A program made the translations under genes and the position numbers. From assembly GCA_964594865.1 (NCBI GenBank), contig CAZQMZ010000011.1, positions 1-33,940 on the forward strand: a stretch of DNA of 33,940 nucleotides, in the 5' to 3' direction. Positions 23,266 to 30,735 of the stretch are shown piece after piece. Under the pieces are notes generated by a model, which was not told where the DNA came from, did no database searches, and saw only the letters and a program-made list of their open reading frames with translations. The stretch's first letter is position 1. Every line of letters begins with the position of its first letter. Origin of the DNA: Caccovivens sp964594865 (GTDB lineage Bacteria; Bacillota; Clostridia; Christensenellales; UBA1242).

Positions 23266-23768
23266 TTGCTCTCCTTTTGTGTTTTTATCTCTTTTTCTTT
23301 TTCGACAATCAAACCTTCTTTGATGTCTTTGGAATTGGTTTTCAAATCTCCCGAAATCTTTCTCAATCGTCTTATATGACGTCCGCCCTCGAAAGAAGTG
23401 GTCAAAAACACTTTAATGATCTTGATGGCCTTTTGTTTCCTCAAACTTCCCGGCAGACAAAGCACATTTGCGTCGTTATCCTTTCTTGCAAGCATTGCCA
23501 TGTTTGTGTTCAAACAAAGTGCAGCACGAATTTTTGGATTACGATTTGCCGCCATACTCATGCCGATGCCACTTCCACAGATGAAAATGCCGACATTGTT
23601 TTTGTTTTCCAAAATTTTGTCAATGCCTAGTTTTGCAAAATCTGGATAGTCCACAGGTTCTTTGCTGTGCGAACCAACATCGATGGTGATGATGTTTTCT
23701 TGATTGAAGAAAGATTTCAAAACCTCTTTGAGCAAATATCCTCTGTGATCGCTCGCCATAATAATCAT
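23262..23768 (-). CDS. rpiB: RpiB-family ribose-5-phosphate isomerase
   Basis: Interconverts ribose-5-phosphate and ribulose-5-phosphate, or a related sugar phosphate. The 168-residue protein has ASDHRGYLLK at residues 5-14, FICGSGIGMSMAANR with the catalytic Cys64, DNDANVLCLPG near 97-107 and GGRHIRR near 128-134. Two oddities: the motif usually read RxHNDANVL has Asp where E. coli has a His implicated in ring opening, and there is a charged C-terminal extension of about 25 residues. A related isomerase activity is therefore possible. ATGA overlaps at both ends; GAGG precedes the ATG. Confidence 0.88.
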   Translation of the reverse strand: MIIMASDHRGYLLKEVLKSFFNQENIITIDVGSHSKEPVDYPDFAKLGIDKILENKNNVGIFICGSGIGMSMAANRNPKIRAALCLNTNMAMLARKDNDANVLCLPGSLRKQKAIKIIKVFLTTSFEGGRHIRRLRKISGDLKTNSKDIKEGLIVEKEKEIKTQKESK

Positions 23769-24193
23769 ACAACACCTCTCAAATTTTGAATTTTGTCCAA
23801 CAACACTTCAACATTTTTTTCAATTTGTCTTGCTGTGTTTTCATAGACCTGCAAACTCTGACCAAATGGGTCTCCAACCTCGCCGGCAAGTTCGTCAAAA
23901 CTTATGCATTTGTTGGAATTTATAAACTTTTTGTGAGCCTGCGTCACGGCAACATAAATCACACCGCTCTTAATTTTTTTTAGTGGCACGCTTTTGCGAT
24001 TTCGTCCGTCATAGCCAAGTTTTTTCAGCACTTGTGACGCATTTTGCGTGATGTTTTCTTTTTTGGCATAAACACCAGCGGAAGAAAACTTCACATCATT
24101 GATTTTTCGTGATTTTGCCATTTTTTTGGCGATACGCTCAGCCATAACCGAACGACAAGTGTTGCCTGTGCAAACAAAACAAATTTCAATCAT
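23765..24193 (-). CDS. Low-molecular-weight protein tyrosine/arginine phosphatase
   Basis: A 142-residue LMW-PTP. The P-loop CTGNTCRS (Cys8 to Arg14, CX5R) sits at the N-terminus and GDPFGQSLQVYE near 116-128 carries the general acid Asp. The Thr after the Cys is typical of YwlE-type arginine phosphatases, which commonly sit next to rpiB in Firmicutes, so an arginine phosphatase is the better guess. The site before the ATG is weak (AGGAAA). It opens the operon. A possible promoter, TTGTTT (24242-24237), 16 bp, TAAAAT (24220-24215), overlaps the T-run of the rsfS terminator. Confidence 0.88.
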   Translation of the reverse strand: MIEICFVCTGNTCRSVMAERIAKKMAKSRKINDVKFSSAGVYAKKENITQNASQVLKKLGYDGRNRKSVPLKKIKSGVIYVAVTQAHKKFINSNKCISFDELAGEVGDPFGQSLQVYENTARQIEKNVEVLLDKIQNLRGVV

Positions 24194-24230
24194 ATTCGTT
24201 TCCTATCAATATATATTTTAAACTAAAATG

Positions 24231-24260
24231 AAAAAAAAACAAAGCAATTTCACTTTGTTT
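24231..24260 (-). terminator. Intrinsic terminator downstream of rsfS
   Basis: Minus strand AAACAAAG (24260-24253), 8-nt loop, CTTTGTTT (24244-24237), then T residues to 24231. The stem is AT-rich but perfect. It lies 160 nt past the rsfS stop codon. Confidence 0.7.
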
Positions 24261-24420
24261 ATAAATTATTTTTGATACCCGGTCAAAAGCATGTGCAAGG
24301 TCAATTATTAGGGTGGAATTGTTTTAAACTTAATTTCTTGTTATCGACATCTTGATTAATCATTTATATTATTTCCACATTAAGTCAAAGTGCGAAAGAA
24401 ATGTTCTTTCAATTGTCAAT

Positions 24421-24732
24421 TCATAAAACAACTTTTTTTGGTTTGTAGAGCTTGTCAAGGTTATATTTTTCTCTGACTTTTGGCAAAAAAATGTGAAGCA
24501 TGACAGTTTGAAAATCAAAGATAATCCACTCTCCTTTGGAATAGCCTTCAATTTTTTCGTTATAGGCATATTTTTCAGCAACGATGTCGGCAACTTTTTT
24601 GCAATCTGCCGGCTTGTTTGCTGTTGAGAGAATGATAAATTTCTCTTCACCGCTCGTGGAAAGGTCATAAACAGAAATGTTTCTGATTTTGTTGTCTGAG
24701 AGCAACGAAATAAGCCCTTTGATTTCAATCAT
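24421..24732 (-). CDS. rsfS: Ribosome silencing factor RsfS (Iojap family)
   Basis: RsfS binds uL14 on the 50S subunit and blocks subunit joining when nutrients are scarce. The 103-residue protein has the family core: ISVYDLSTSGEEKFIILST, a KVADIVAEKY helix, GYSKGEWIIFDFQTVMLHIF and LPKVREKYNLDKLY. No SD is present. A TTGACA-18-TATAAT promoter ends 6 nt before the ATG, so the mRNA should begin at the start codon. It is monocistronic here, separated from nadD and yqeK-type partners usual elsewhere. The 227-bp gap downstream holds the terminator and little else clear. Confidence 0.93.
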   Translation of the reverse strand: MIEIKGLISLLSDNKIRNISVYDLSTSGEEKFIILSTANKPADCKKVADIVAEKYAYNEKIEGYSKGEWIIFDFQTVMLHIFLPKVREKYNLDKLYKPKKVVL

Positions 24733-24738
24733 ATTGAA

Positions 24739-24768
24739 ATTATATCATCGTTTTGCTGTCAATGTCAA
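24739..24768 (-). promoter_or_regulatory. Promoter of rsfS (leaderless geometry)
   Basis: Minus strand TTGACA (24768-24763), 18-bp spacer, TATAAT (24744-24739), a full consensus match. Only 6 nt separate the -10 from the ATG at 24732, placing the expected start on the A of the codon. Confidence 0.85.
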
Positions 24769-24858
24769 ACAAAATTGCCGTTATGTCAAAATTTAGCACT
24801 CAAAATCGACCGAAGAAGAAAATGGTCTAAATTCTGAAAGAATGGCAACAATGAAGAT

Positions 24859-25764
24859 ATGAGAAAGATAAGTTTTGCGTTTCAAGAAATGTTGAAATTT
24901 TGTTTGATCTTCTTTTTGTTTTTCGTGTGGTTGAGATATTTCCTAGATAAATTATGGTTGTCGGTGTTTTTGGCTGTTTTGCTGACATGTGTCCTTCAAG
25001 TTGGCATATATTTTTTCAAGCGAAAGAAAAAGAAGAAAATTGGTTTGAAATTCAAAGAAAAAGAAGAAGCAGAAAACATGTTTTTGTCACTAGCTTGCGA
25101 AAACAAACCTATTGACTTTTTTGAAAAACTTGCATCAAAGAAACATAAAGATATCATCAAACACAAGGATTATTTGGTTATCACGCATCATCTTGAAAGT
25201 GCGTCAAATTCAATGAGCAATTCGACTTTGAAGGCGAAAACATCTTCCAAATCAACTGCCAGCTCAACTTCAACCGCCAGCAAAGAAGAAATCAAAAAGA
25301 CACTTCTCTATGTTGATTTCTCCTTTGAAGGTTTGACCATTCCGCGCTTTATGGCGATCTACAACAAAGTCAAAAAGGAGAAAGCGGAAAAGATTGTCAT
25401 TTGTTGCAAGGAAATTGTTGATAAAAAACTCCCTTCTTTCGTTTCCAATTTTGACGAAAAGTTTTTGATTTTGGATGTATATTCCACCTATGAAAAATTG
25501 TATAAATTTTATGACTGTTTTCCAGAAATCACAAAGAAATATCAAAAAGAAAAAAAGATGGCTTTCAAAGATTTTGTTGCCTATTCTTTCAATAAACAAC
25601 GAACAAAAGGCTATCTTTTTTCGGCTATTATATTGATTATTTGTGGACTGTTTGTCCGCGCTACACTATATTATTGCATAATAGCGTCACTTCTTGTTGT
25701 GTTTGCACTCATCTCTCAATTCAACCCAATCTATAACCTTAAAAGTGAGACGGATGTGTTGTGA
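24859..25764 (+). CDS. Unrecognised membrane protein with cytoplasmic middle domain
   Basis: A 301-residue protein I do not recognise. Two hydrophobic segments at about residues 12-29 and 33-53 are followed by a strongly basic stop (KRKKKKK). A soluble middle part has a low-complexity Ser/Thr insert at about 114-141 and alternating strands and helices after it (TLLYVDFSF, AEKIVICCKEIV, KFLILDVYSTYEKLYKFYD). Two more hydrophobic segments lie at about 251-268 and 270-287. Both ends and the middle domain are predicted to face the cytoplasm. There is no clear SD or good promoter; it is divergent from rsfS and convergent with yhbY, 32 bp apart with no visible terminator. Confidence 0.6.
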   Translation: MRKISFAFQEMLKFCLIFFLFFVWLRYFLDKLWLSVFLAVLLTCVLQVGIYFFKRKKKKKIGLKFKEKEEAENMFLSLACENKPIDFFEKLASKKHKDIIKHKDYLVITHHLESASNSMSNSTLKAKTSSKSTASSTSTASKEEIKKTLLYVDFSFEGLTIPRFMAIYNKVKKEKAEKIVICCKEIVDKKLPSFVSNFDEKFLILDVYSTYEKLYKFYDCFPEITKKYQKEKKMAFKDFVAYSFNKQRTKGYLFSAIILIICGLFVRATLYYCIIASLLVVFALISQFNPIYNLKSETDVL

Positions 25765-25796
25765 AAATTGAGACAATTGAAAGGCATCTTTTTACA

Positions 25797-26093
25797 CTAT
25801 GGCAATTCAATATGCTTAAAATTTTTTCGCGTGGATTTTTTATATAAAATGAAAATGTTGCCAATCACCTGAACAATGTCTGCATTCAGCATTTTGGCAA
25901 TCTCTTCGGCAGTTTCTCTTGCACCAACATCGTTGTTTTTGAGAACTTTCACCTTGACAAGCTCTCGTGCTTCCAAAAGAAGATTGACAGAAGTCAGCAC
26001 ATTTTCCGAAATTCCTTCTTTTCCAATTTGCATAACCGGTTCAAGTGCATTGCCAAGACCTCTCAAATAAGCTCTTTGTTTGGTTGTGATCAT
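25797..26093 (-). CDS. yhbY: YhbY-family RNA-binding protein (CRM domain)
   Basis: A 98-residue CRM-domain protein linked to 50S ribosome assembly. It begins MITTKQRAYLRGLGNALEPV and has QIGKEGISENVLTSVNLLLE, ELVKVKVLKNN and the late ADIVQVIGNIFILYKKS, all standard. I chose the ATG at 26093 with AAGGG before it. A frame extending 51 bp further would read through part of the palindromic repeat D and has no homologous N-terminus. It lies downstream of obg. Confidence 0.94.
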   Translation of the reverse strand: MITTKQRAYLRGLGNALEPVMQIGKEGISENVLTSVNLLLEARELVKVKVLKNNDVGARETAEEIAKMLNADIVQVIGNIFILYKKSTRKNFKHIELP

Positions 26094-26123
26094 ATTTTTT
26101 CCCTTTTTAAACTTATATTTTTC

Positions 26124-26164
26124 AAAATGTTGTGTATTATGCATTGCATACTACACTATATTTT
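26124..26164. repeat. Palindromic repeat, copy D (obg-yhbY spacer)
   Basis: Arm 26124-26143 and arm 26144-26164 form an almost loopless hairpin; both carry the family half-site (on the minus strand TGCATAATACACAACAT; on plus TGCATACTACACTAT). A short related tail (TTTTGTGTGATAT) continues to the obg stop codon at 26174-26176. The element therefore fills the obg-yhbY intercistronic region. Confidence 0.8.
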
Positions 26165-26173
26165 GTGTGATAT

Positions 26174-27445
26174 TTATTCCATATATTCAAAACTAATATC
26201 TTTGATTGTCACAGTGTCGCCTTCTTTCAATCCGCGTTCTTTCAGCATGTCAATCACTCCCATTTCTTTAAGTCGTGTTTGAAAATATGCAAACGAAACT
26301 TGGTCGGAAAGCACAACCCCGCGCACAAGATTGTCAATTCGTCCGCCAACAACTTCAAAACTTCCGTCGTCATGACGCTTGATTTCAATTGAAGAAACAT
26401 CTTTTTTGTCAAAGTCAAATTCTTCAACTTTGAGAGGTGGCTTTTTTGGAATTTTCTTTAAATTCTCCAAAATTTTCTTTTTGAGTTCTTCAATTCCCGC
26501 ACGAGTGTATGAAGAAATTGGGACATATTCTTTCACTTTTGTCTCTTTCACAAAATGCGAAATCTTTTCTTCCAATTTTTGTTCGTCCAGCAAATCGCAC
26601 TTCGAAAAGACAACAATTTGTTTTGTTTTGGAAAGATCGGCATTATATTTTTTCAATTCGCTGTTGATGACTTCAAAGTCTTCCACAGCATCCCGCCCTT
26701 CACTCTCTGAAACGTCAATCAAATGCACGATAAGACGCACGCGTTCGACATGTTTGAGAAAATAGTGCCCAAGTCCCAGACCTTCGCTTGCACCTTCAAT
26801 CAAGCCCGGAATGTCCGCAACAACAAATGTTTCTCCCAAAACTTCACAGACGCCCAAATTTGGATATATGGTCGTGAAATGATAGTTGGCAATCTTTGGA
26901 TTGGCATTTGAAATCACAGAAAGCAAGGTGGACTTTCCAACATTTGGAAAACCGACAAGTCCAACATCGGCAATTGTTTTGAGTTCCAAAATCACTTCTC
27001 TAAGTTCTGTCACTTCACCCGTTTGAGAATATGCCGGCGCTTGTTTGACGGATGATTTATAATACGCGTTTCCATGTCCGCCTGCCCCGCCTTTGAGCGC
27101 AATAAATTCCGCTCCATCTTCGCTTAAATCAGCGATGATTTTGTTATTTTTTGGATTGATAAGCACCGTTCCCGTTGGCACAAGAATGATTTCGTCCTTT
27201 CCACTGCGTCCTGTCATGTTTTTTTGATGTCCGTCTTCACCATTTTCTGCAACAAACTTTTTCTTGAAGCGGAAAGAATAGAGCGTGTTCAAATCGTTTG
27301 TGGCTTTGAACACCACATCACCACCGCGACCGCCGTCACCGCCGTCTGGTCCACCTTTTGCTGTTTGTGCGTTACGCAAAAAAGAGGTGGAACCTTTGCC
27401 ACCGTTGCCCGCTTTTATGGAAATCTTCACTCTATCCAAAAACAT
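26174..27445 (-). CDS. obg: GTPase Obg (CgtA)
   Basis: Essential GTPase in late 50S assembly; in Bacillus it also affects sporulation and the stress response. The 423-residue protein has the glycine-rich Obg fold at 1-157 (KAGNGGKGSTSF, GGPDGGDGGRGGDVV, GGAGGHGN) and the G domain with GFPNVGKST, a DIPGLIEGA switch II segment, FSKCDLLD and the ISSYT G5 loop. An OCT domain (about 345-423) ends near KERGLKEGDTVTI. GAGG precedes the ATG. It sits between nth and yhbY. Confidence 0.98.
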   Translation of the reverse strand: MFLDRVKISIKAGNGGKGSTSFLRNAQTAKGGPDGGDGGRGGDVVFKATNDLNTLYSFRFKKKFVAENGEDGHQKNMTGRSGKDEIILVPTGTVLINPKNNKIIADLSEDGAEFIALKGGAGGHGNAYYKSSVKQAPAYSQTGEVTELREVILELKTIADVGLVGFPNVGKSTLLSVISNANPKIANYHFTTIYPNLGVCEVLGETFVVADIPGLIEGASEGLGLGHYFLKHVERVRLIVHLIDVSESEGRDAVEDFEVINSELKKYNADLSKTKQIVVFSKCDLLDEQKLEEKISHFVKETKVKEYVPISSYTRAGIEELKKKILENLKKIPKKPPLKVEEFDFDKKDVSSIEIKRHDDGSFEVVGGRIDNLVRGVVLSDQVSFAYFQTRLKEMGVIDMLKERGLKEGDTVTIKDISFEYME

Positions 27446-27491
27446 ATCACACCTCAGTTTGTCGACTTTTGTCTTTTTTCACACCAACTTT

Positions 27492-28109
27492 CTACACTCG
27501 ACTGCTCGGGCACTGCCGATTAAACACGCATTTTTGACAATCCGGCCTCATCGCCTTGCAAGTATATCTTCCAAAAAGCACCATTTGATAGTGCAAGCGC
27601 GACCACCTGTCTTTTGGAAAAATCTTGCATAACTCTTCTTCGCACTTATCCGGCACATTTGTTTTCACCAGCCCCAAACGATTGGAAACGCGAAGCACAT
27701 GAGTGTCCACCGCCAAATTATCTCCGCCAAACGCCACAGCCATAACAACATTCGCCGTCTTTCGCCCTACGCCAGCCAAAGTGGTTAAATCTTCAAAATT
27801 GCTTGGCACTTTTCCGTCAAATCTCTCCAAAATGTCGCGACTTGCAGACTTGATTGCTTTTGCCTTGTTGTGATAGAACCCGCACGAGTGAATTCTCGCT
27901 TCCAACTCTTCTTGCGAAATATTCACAAAATCTTCTGGCTTGTTATGCGTTTTGAAAAGTTCTTCCGTCACTTGATTGACGCGCTTGTCTGTGCACTGAG
28001 CGGACAAAATCACCGCCACCAAAAGTTCAAATGGAGTTCTGTGTTCCAACTCGCATTTTGGGTCTGGCACCATGATGTCCAGCCCGTCCGTAACAAATTT
28101 TGCGTCCAT
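27492..28109 (-). CDS. nth: Endonuclease III (DNA glycosylase/AP lyase)
   Basis: Removes oxidised pyrimidines and cuts at abasic sites in base-excision repair. The 205-residue protein has the helix-hairpin-helix LAGVGRKTANVV with catalytic Lys117, the catalytic Asp135 in AVDTHVLRVSNRLG, and a C-terminal [4Fe-4S] cluster pattern C-X6-C-X2-C-X5-C at residues 184, 191, 194 and 200. Weak AAGG site before the ATG. It follows lysS by 48 bp. Confidence 0.97.
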   Translation of the reverse strand: MDAKFVTDGLDIMVPDPKCELEHRTPFELLVAVILSAQCTDKRVNQVTEELFKTHNKPEDFVNISQEELEARIHSCGFYHNKAKAIKSASRDILERFDGKVPSNFEDLTTLAGVGRKTANVVMAVAFGGDNLAVDTHVLRVSNRLGLVKTNVPDKCEEELCKIFPKDRWSRLHYQMVLFGRYTCKAMRPDCQKCVFNRQCPSSRV

Positions 28110-28157
28110 TTTTCAACCTTAATTTTTTTTATGATTTCAACTATAATCTCTCAATTA

Positions 28158-29612
28158 TCATCTCATCAATGGGAAAAGCACCACATCGCGAATGTTTGGA
28201 CAATCAAAAATGAATTGCAAGAAGCGGTCAATTCCAAAACCAAGCCCAGAAATTGGTGGCATTCCATGTTCCATTGCAAGCAAGAAATCTTCATCCACAT
28301 CCATGGTTTCTTCGTCGCCCTGTGCCTTTTCTTGAAGTTGAAGTTCCAGCGTTTTTCTTTGAACAATCGGGTCGACAAGTTCTGAATACGCCTTCACAAG
28401 TTCCTGTCCACCAGCAACAACCTGAAAGACATCAATAATTCTCTCGTCCTTGTCATTTCTGCGTGCAAGCGGCATCAAAACCGCTGGATAGTTGTATAAA
28501 ATTGTTGGATTGACAATTCCAGCGCGAATTTTGCGCTTATAGATGTAGTCAATCAGCGTTCGAACAGTCTTGCATTCTTCAAGTTCAGCGTATCCAAAAA
28601 GCCCCTTATCCACAACAATTTTCTTCAATTCATCCACATCGTCAATCGCCAAAAAGTCACAACCCAAAATTTCACTCATTTTGGCAACATAGTCAATTCT
28701 TGGCCACTTCCCGTCAAAATCAATTTCCTGTCCTTGATATGTGATTTTTGTTGTGCCCAAACAGTCATTCATGAGTTTGATGAGCATATCATGGAAAAAC
28801 TTTATGTTGTCTTCAAAGTTCCAATAAGACGCATACCACTCCACTTGCGTGAACTCTTGCAAGTGCGCTGGGTCCATGCCTTCGTTGCGGAAGTCTTTGC
28901 CAAGTTCAAACACGCGGTCAATTCCTGCGCAAATACATTGTTTCAAATGACATTCAGTGGCAATTCGAAGATTGCATTCCATATCTAGCGCGTTGTGATG
29001 TGTGAAGAAAGGTTTTGCACTTGCTCCTGAAACACTGGTTTGCAAAATTGGTGTTTCCACTTCAATGAAACCGTTATCTTCCAAAAATCTGCGAATGAAA
29101 GATTCGACCTTGCTTCGAGTCAAGAAAATTTTGCGTGACTCTTCGTTCGTGATAAGGTCAAGATATCTCTGACGATATTTAATTTCGGTGTCAGCAATGC
29201 CGTGGAATTTCTCTGGAAGCGGACGCATAGCCTTGGAAAGAAGTGTGATTTTCTCTGCCTTAACTGTGATTTCGCCTGTTTGAGTTTGATAAACTTCGCC
29301 TTCCACGCCAATGAAGTCGGCAATGTCAATCATTTTCTTATAGAAATTATACTCTTCTTCCGAAAATTCATTTCTGCCCACAGAGATTTGAATTTTGTCA
29401 TATATGTCACGAATTTGACAAAAACCAAACTTTCCCATAATGCGACGAAAAACAATTCGACCAGCAATTTTGACGCGCTGACCAAGTTTTTCACGTGCTT
29501 CACTGATTGTGCAAGTGCGCTCGAATTTGTCTTTAAATGGAATTTCTCCCGCCTGCTTCAAATCTTCAATTTTTTTGCGTCTGATATCAACTTCGTTTGA
29601 AAGTTCTTCCAT
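28158..29612 (-). CDS. lysS: Lysyl-tRNA synthetase, class II
   Basis: Charges tRNA-Lys. From the ATG at 29612, which has GGAGG before it, the protein has 484 residues; 15 more codons are open upstream without a site. An N-terminal OB-fold anticodon-binding domain (VKIAGRIVFRRIMGKFGFCQI) is followed by the class II core, with motif 2 FRNEGMDPAHLQEFTQVEWY and motif 3 GLGFGIDRFLQFI near the end. Promoter at 29673-29702 and a small hairpin in the 5' UTR. First gene of lysS-nth-obg-yhbY. Confidence 0.97.
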   Translation of the reverse strand: MEELSNEVDIRRKKIEDLKQAGEIPFKDKFERTCTISEAREKLGQRVKIAGRIVFRRIMGKFGFCQIRDIYDKIQISVGRNEFSEEEYNFYKKMIDIADFIGVEGEVYQTQTGEITVKAEKITLLSKAMRPLPEKFHGIADTEIKYRQRYLDLITNEESRKIFLTRSKVESFIRRFLEDNGFIEVETPILQTSVSGASAKPFFTHHNALDMECNLRIATECHLKQCICAGIDRVFELGKDFRNEGMDPAHLQEFTQVEWYASYWNFEDNIKFFHDMLIKLMNDCLGTTKITYQGQEIDFDGKWPRIDYVAKMSEILGCDFLAIDDVDELKKIVVDKGLFGYAELEECKTVRTLIDYIYKRKIRAGIVNPTILYNYPAVLMPLARRNDKDERIIDVFQVVAGGQELVKAYSELVDPIVQRKTLELQLQEKAQGDEETMDVDEDFLLAMEHGMPPISGLGFGIDRFLQFIFDCPNIRDVVLFPLMR

Positions 29613-29633
29613 AAATGCCTCCAAAATTTCAAC

Positions 29634-29652
29634 AAGCCACAAAAAGTGGCTT
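29634..29652 (-). other. Hairpin in the lysS 5' UTR
   Basis: AAGCCAC / GTGGCTT, a perfect 7-bp stem around a five-base homopolymer loop, about 12 nt upstream of the lysS GGAGG. No T-run follows on the lysS strand, so it is not a terminator there. It may shield or space the ribosome site. No T-box features were found. Confidence 0.5.
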
Positions 29653-29672
29653 TTCAAGTTTTAATATTGACA

Positions 29673-29702
29673 ATAATAGCATATAATTAAGAGAAAAGTC
29701 AA
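29673..29702 (-). promoter_or_regulatory. Promoter of lysS operon
   Basis: Minus strand TTGACT (29702-29697), 18-bp spacer, TATTAT (29678-29673), giving a leader of about 55 nt before the ATG. It is divergent from the degV promoter. Confidence 0.75.
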
Positions 29703-29750
29703 ATCTTTTCAGCGATGACAATAAAATTTACAAATCTTTCTACAATTGTT

Positions 29751-29778
29751 TTGAAAAATCAATTTTATATGCTAGAAT
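29751..29778 (+). promoter_or_regulatory. Promoter of degV-SDR operon
   Basis: TTGAAA (29751-29756), 16-bp spacer ending in TGC, TAGAAT (29773-29778): an extended -10 promoter. The leader is about 70 nt, AT-rich, and ends in a strong AAGGAG. Confidence 0.65.
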
Positions 29779-29857
29779 ATAATGGGAAGACCCTAATTAG
29801 AAATAAAAAAAACATTCAATTTTTATATGATAAAAATAAAACGAAAAAGGAGTGGTT

Positions 29858-30700
29858 ATGATTAAGATTATAACAGACAGCACCGCGTATACGCCAAAAG
29901 AATACGCGGAAGCAAATGACATTTCTGTCATTCATTTGAGATATCTATACAAAGATCAAGAGTTTGTGGAAGGCTTTCCGGGAACTTATGATGAGTTTAT
30001 CGAAGATTTCACAAAGACAAAAATTTTTCCAAAAACAAGTCAACCATCAATTGAAAACTTTTTGGAAGAATACAATAAAGCACTCGATGCAGGAAACGAA
30101 GTGCTTGTCATCACAATGAGTAGCACCCTTTCTGGCACAAACAGTGTGGCAAATTTGGCAAAGGAACAATGCAAAAACCCAGAAAAAGTGCATGTTTTTG
30201 ACAGTTTGGTGAATGTTCAAACAGAACTTGGTTTGGTTATGGAAGCGGTGGAAATGCGAAATGCTGGAGCTTCTTGCCAAGAAATTATTGACCGTCTTAA
30301 TGTTTTGATTGAAAACAGTTATGTTTCTTTCATTCCAGACAGTTTGGAATATTTGATCAAAGGTGGAAGAATTGGAAAAGTTTCAGGAACGATTGGCAGT
30401 ATTTTGCAAATTCGACCAATCATATCTTTCAAAAAAGGTGTGTTGAGTGACAGAAAAATTTTTGGTATGCAAAAAGCCATGAAAGAGTTGGTTGCGTCAA
30501 TTCCTGAAAAGGTGAAAAGACTGTTTATTCTGCACATTGCAAACACCAAGTTTTTTGAGCAACTGAAAAAAATGGTGGATGAGTGGTTGCAAAAATTTGG
30601 AAATAAAAACAAGATTGAAATTTATGAAGGCGAAGTTGGACCTGTCACCGCATCTCATGTTGGACCAGCGATTGGTCTTGCCTGGACAGCAGAATTATAA
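29858..30700 (+). CDS. DegV-family fatty acid-binding protein
   Basis: DegV (FakB-type) proteins bind a single fatty acid and present it to the FakA kinase for phospholipid synthesis. The 280-residue protein shows the family layout: KIITDSTAYTPKE at the start, FPKTSQPSIENFLEEY, VITMSSTLSGTNS, DSLEYLIKGGRIGKVSG and a C-terminal VGPVTASHVGPAIGLAW. An in-frame GTG lies 6 bp upstream, but the ATG at 29858 is correctly spaced from AAGGAG. FakA is not in the window. First gene of a two-gene operon. Confidence 0.95.
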   Translation: MIKIITDSTAYTPKEYAEANDISVIHLRYLYKDQEFVEGFPGTYDEFIEDFTKTKIFPKTSQPSIENFLEEYNKALDAGNEVLVITMSSTLSGTNSVANLAKEQCKNPEKVHVFDSLVNVQTELGLVMEAVEMRNAGASCQEIIDRLNVLIENSYVSFIPDSLEYLIKGGRIGKVSGTIGSILQIRPIISFKKGVLSDRKIFGMQKAMKELVASIPEKVKRLFILHIANTKFFEQLKKMVDEWLQKFGNKNKIEIYEGEVGPVTASHVGPAIGLAWTAEL

Positions 30701-30735
30701 AATTTCAAATCAAAACTTTGAGTGAGTGGAGAAAA

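Noticed and set aside
24300..24325. AGGGTGGAA on the plus strand, resembling the T-box core AGGGTGGNACCGCG
   Set aside because: Only the first part of the motif matches, no ACCGCG follows, there is no stem I or terminator, and no aminoacyl-tRNA or amino-acid gene follows on that strand.
24301..24363. 20-codon frame on the minus strand after rsfS (starts MINQDVDNKK)
   Set aside because: No Shine-Dalgarno sequence or promoter with normal spacing, and a frame this short is expected by chance in AT-rich DNA. Kept only as part of a finding.
26094..26144. Longer N-terminus for yhbY
   Set aside because: It would be encoded by the palindromic repeat; AAGGG precedes the ATG at 26093, which matches the family start.
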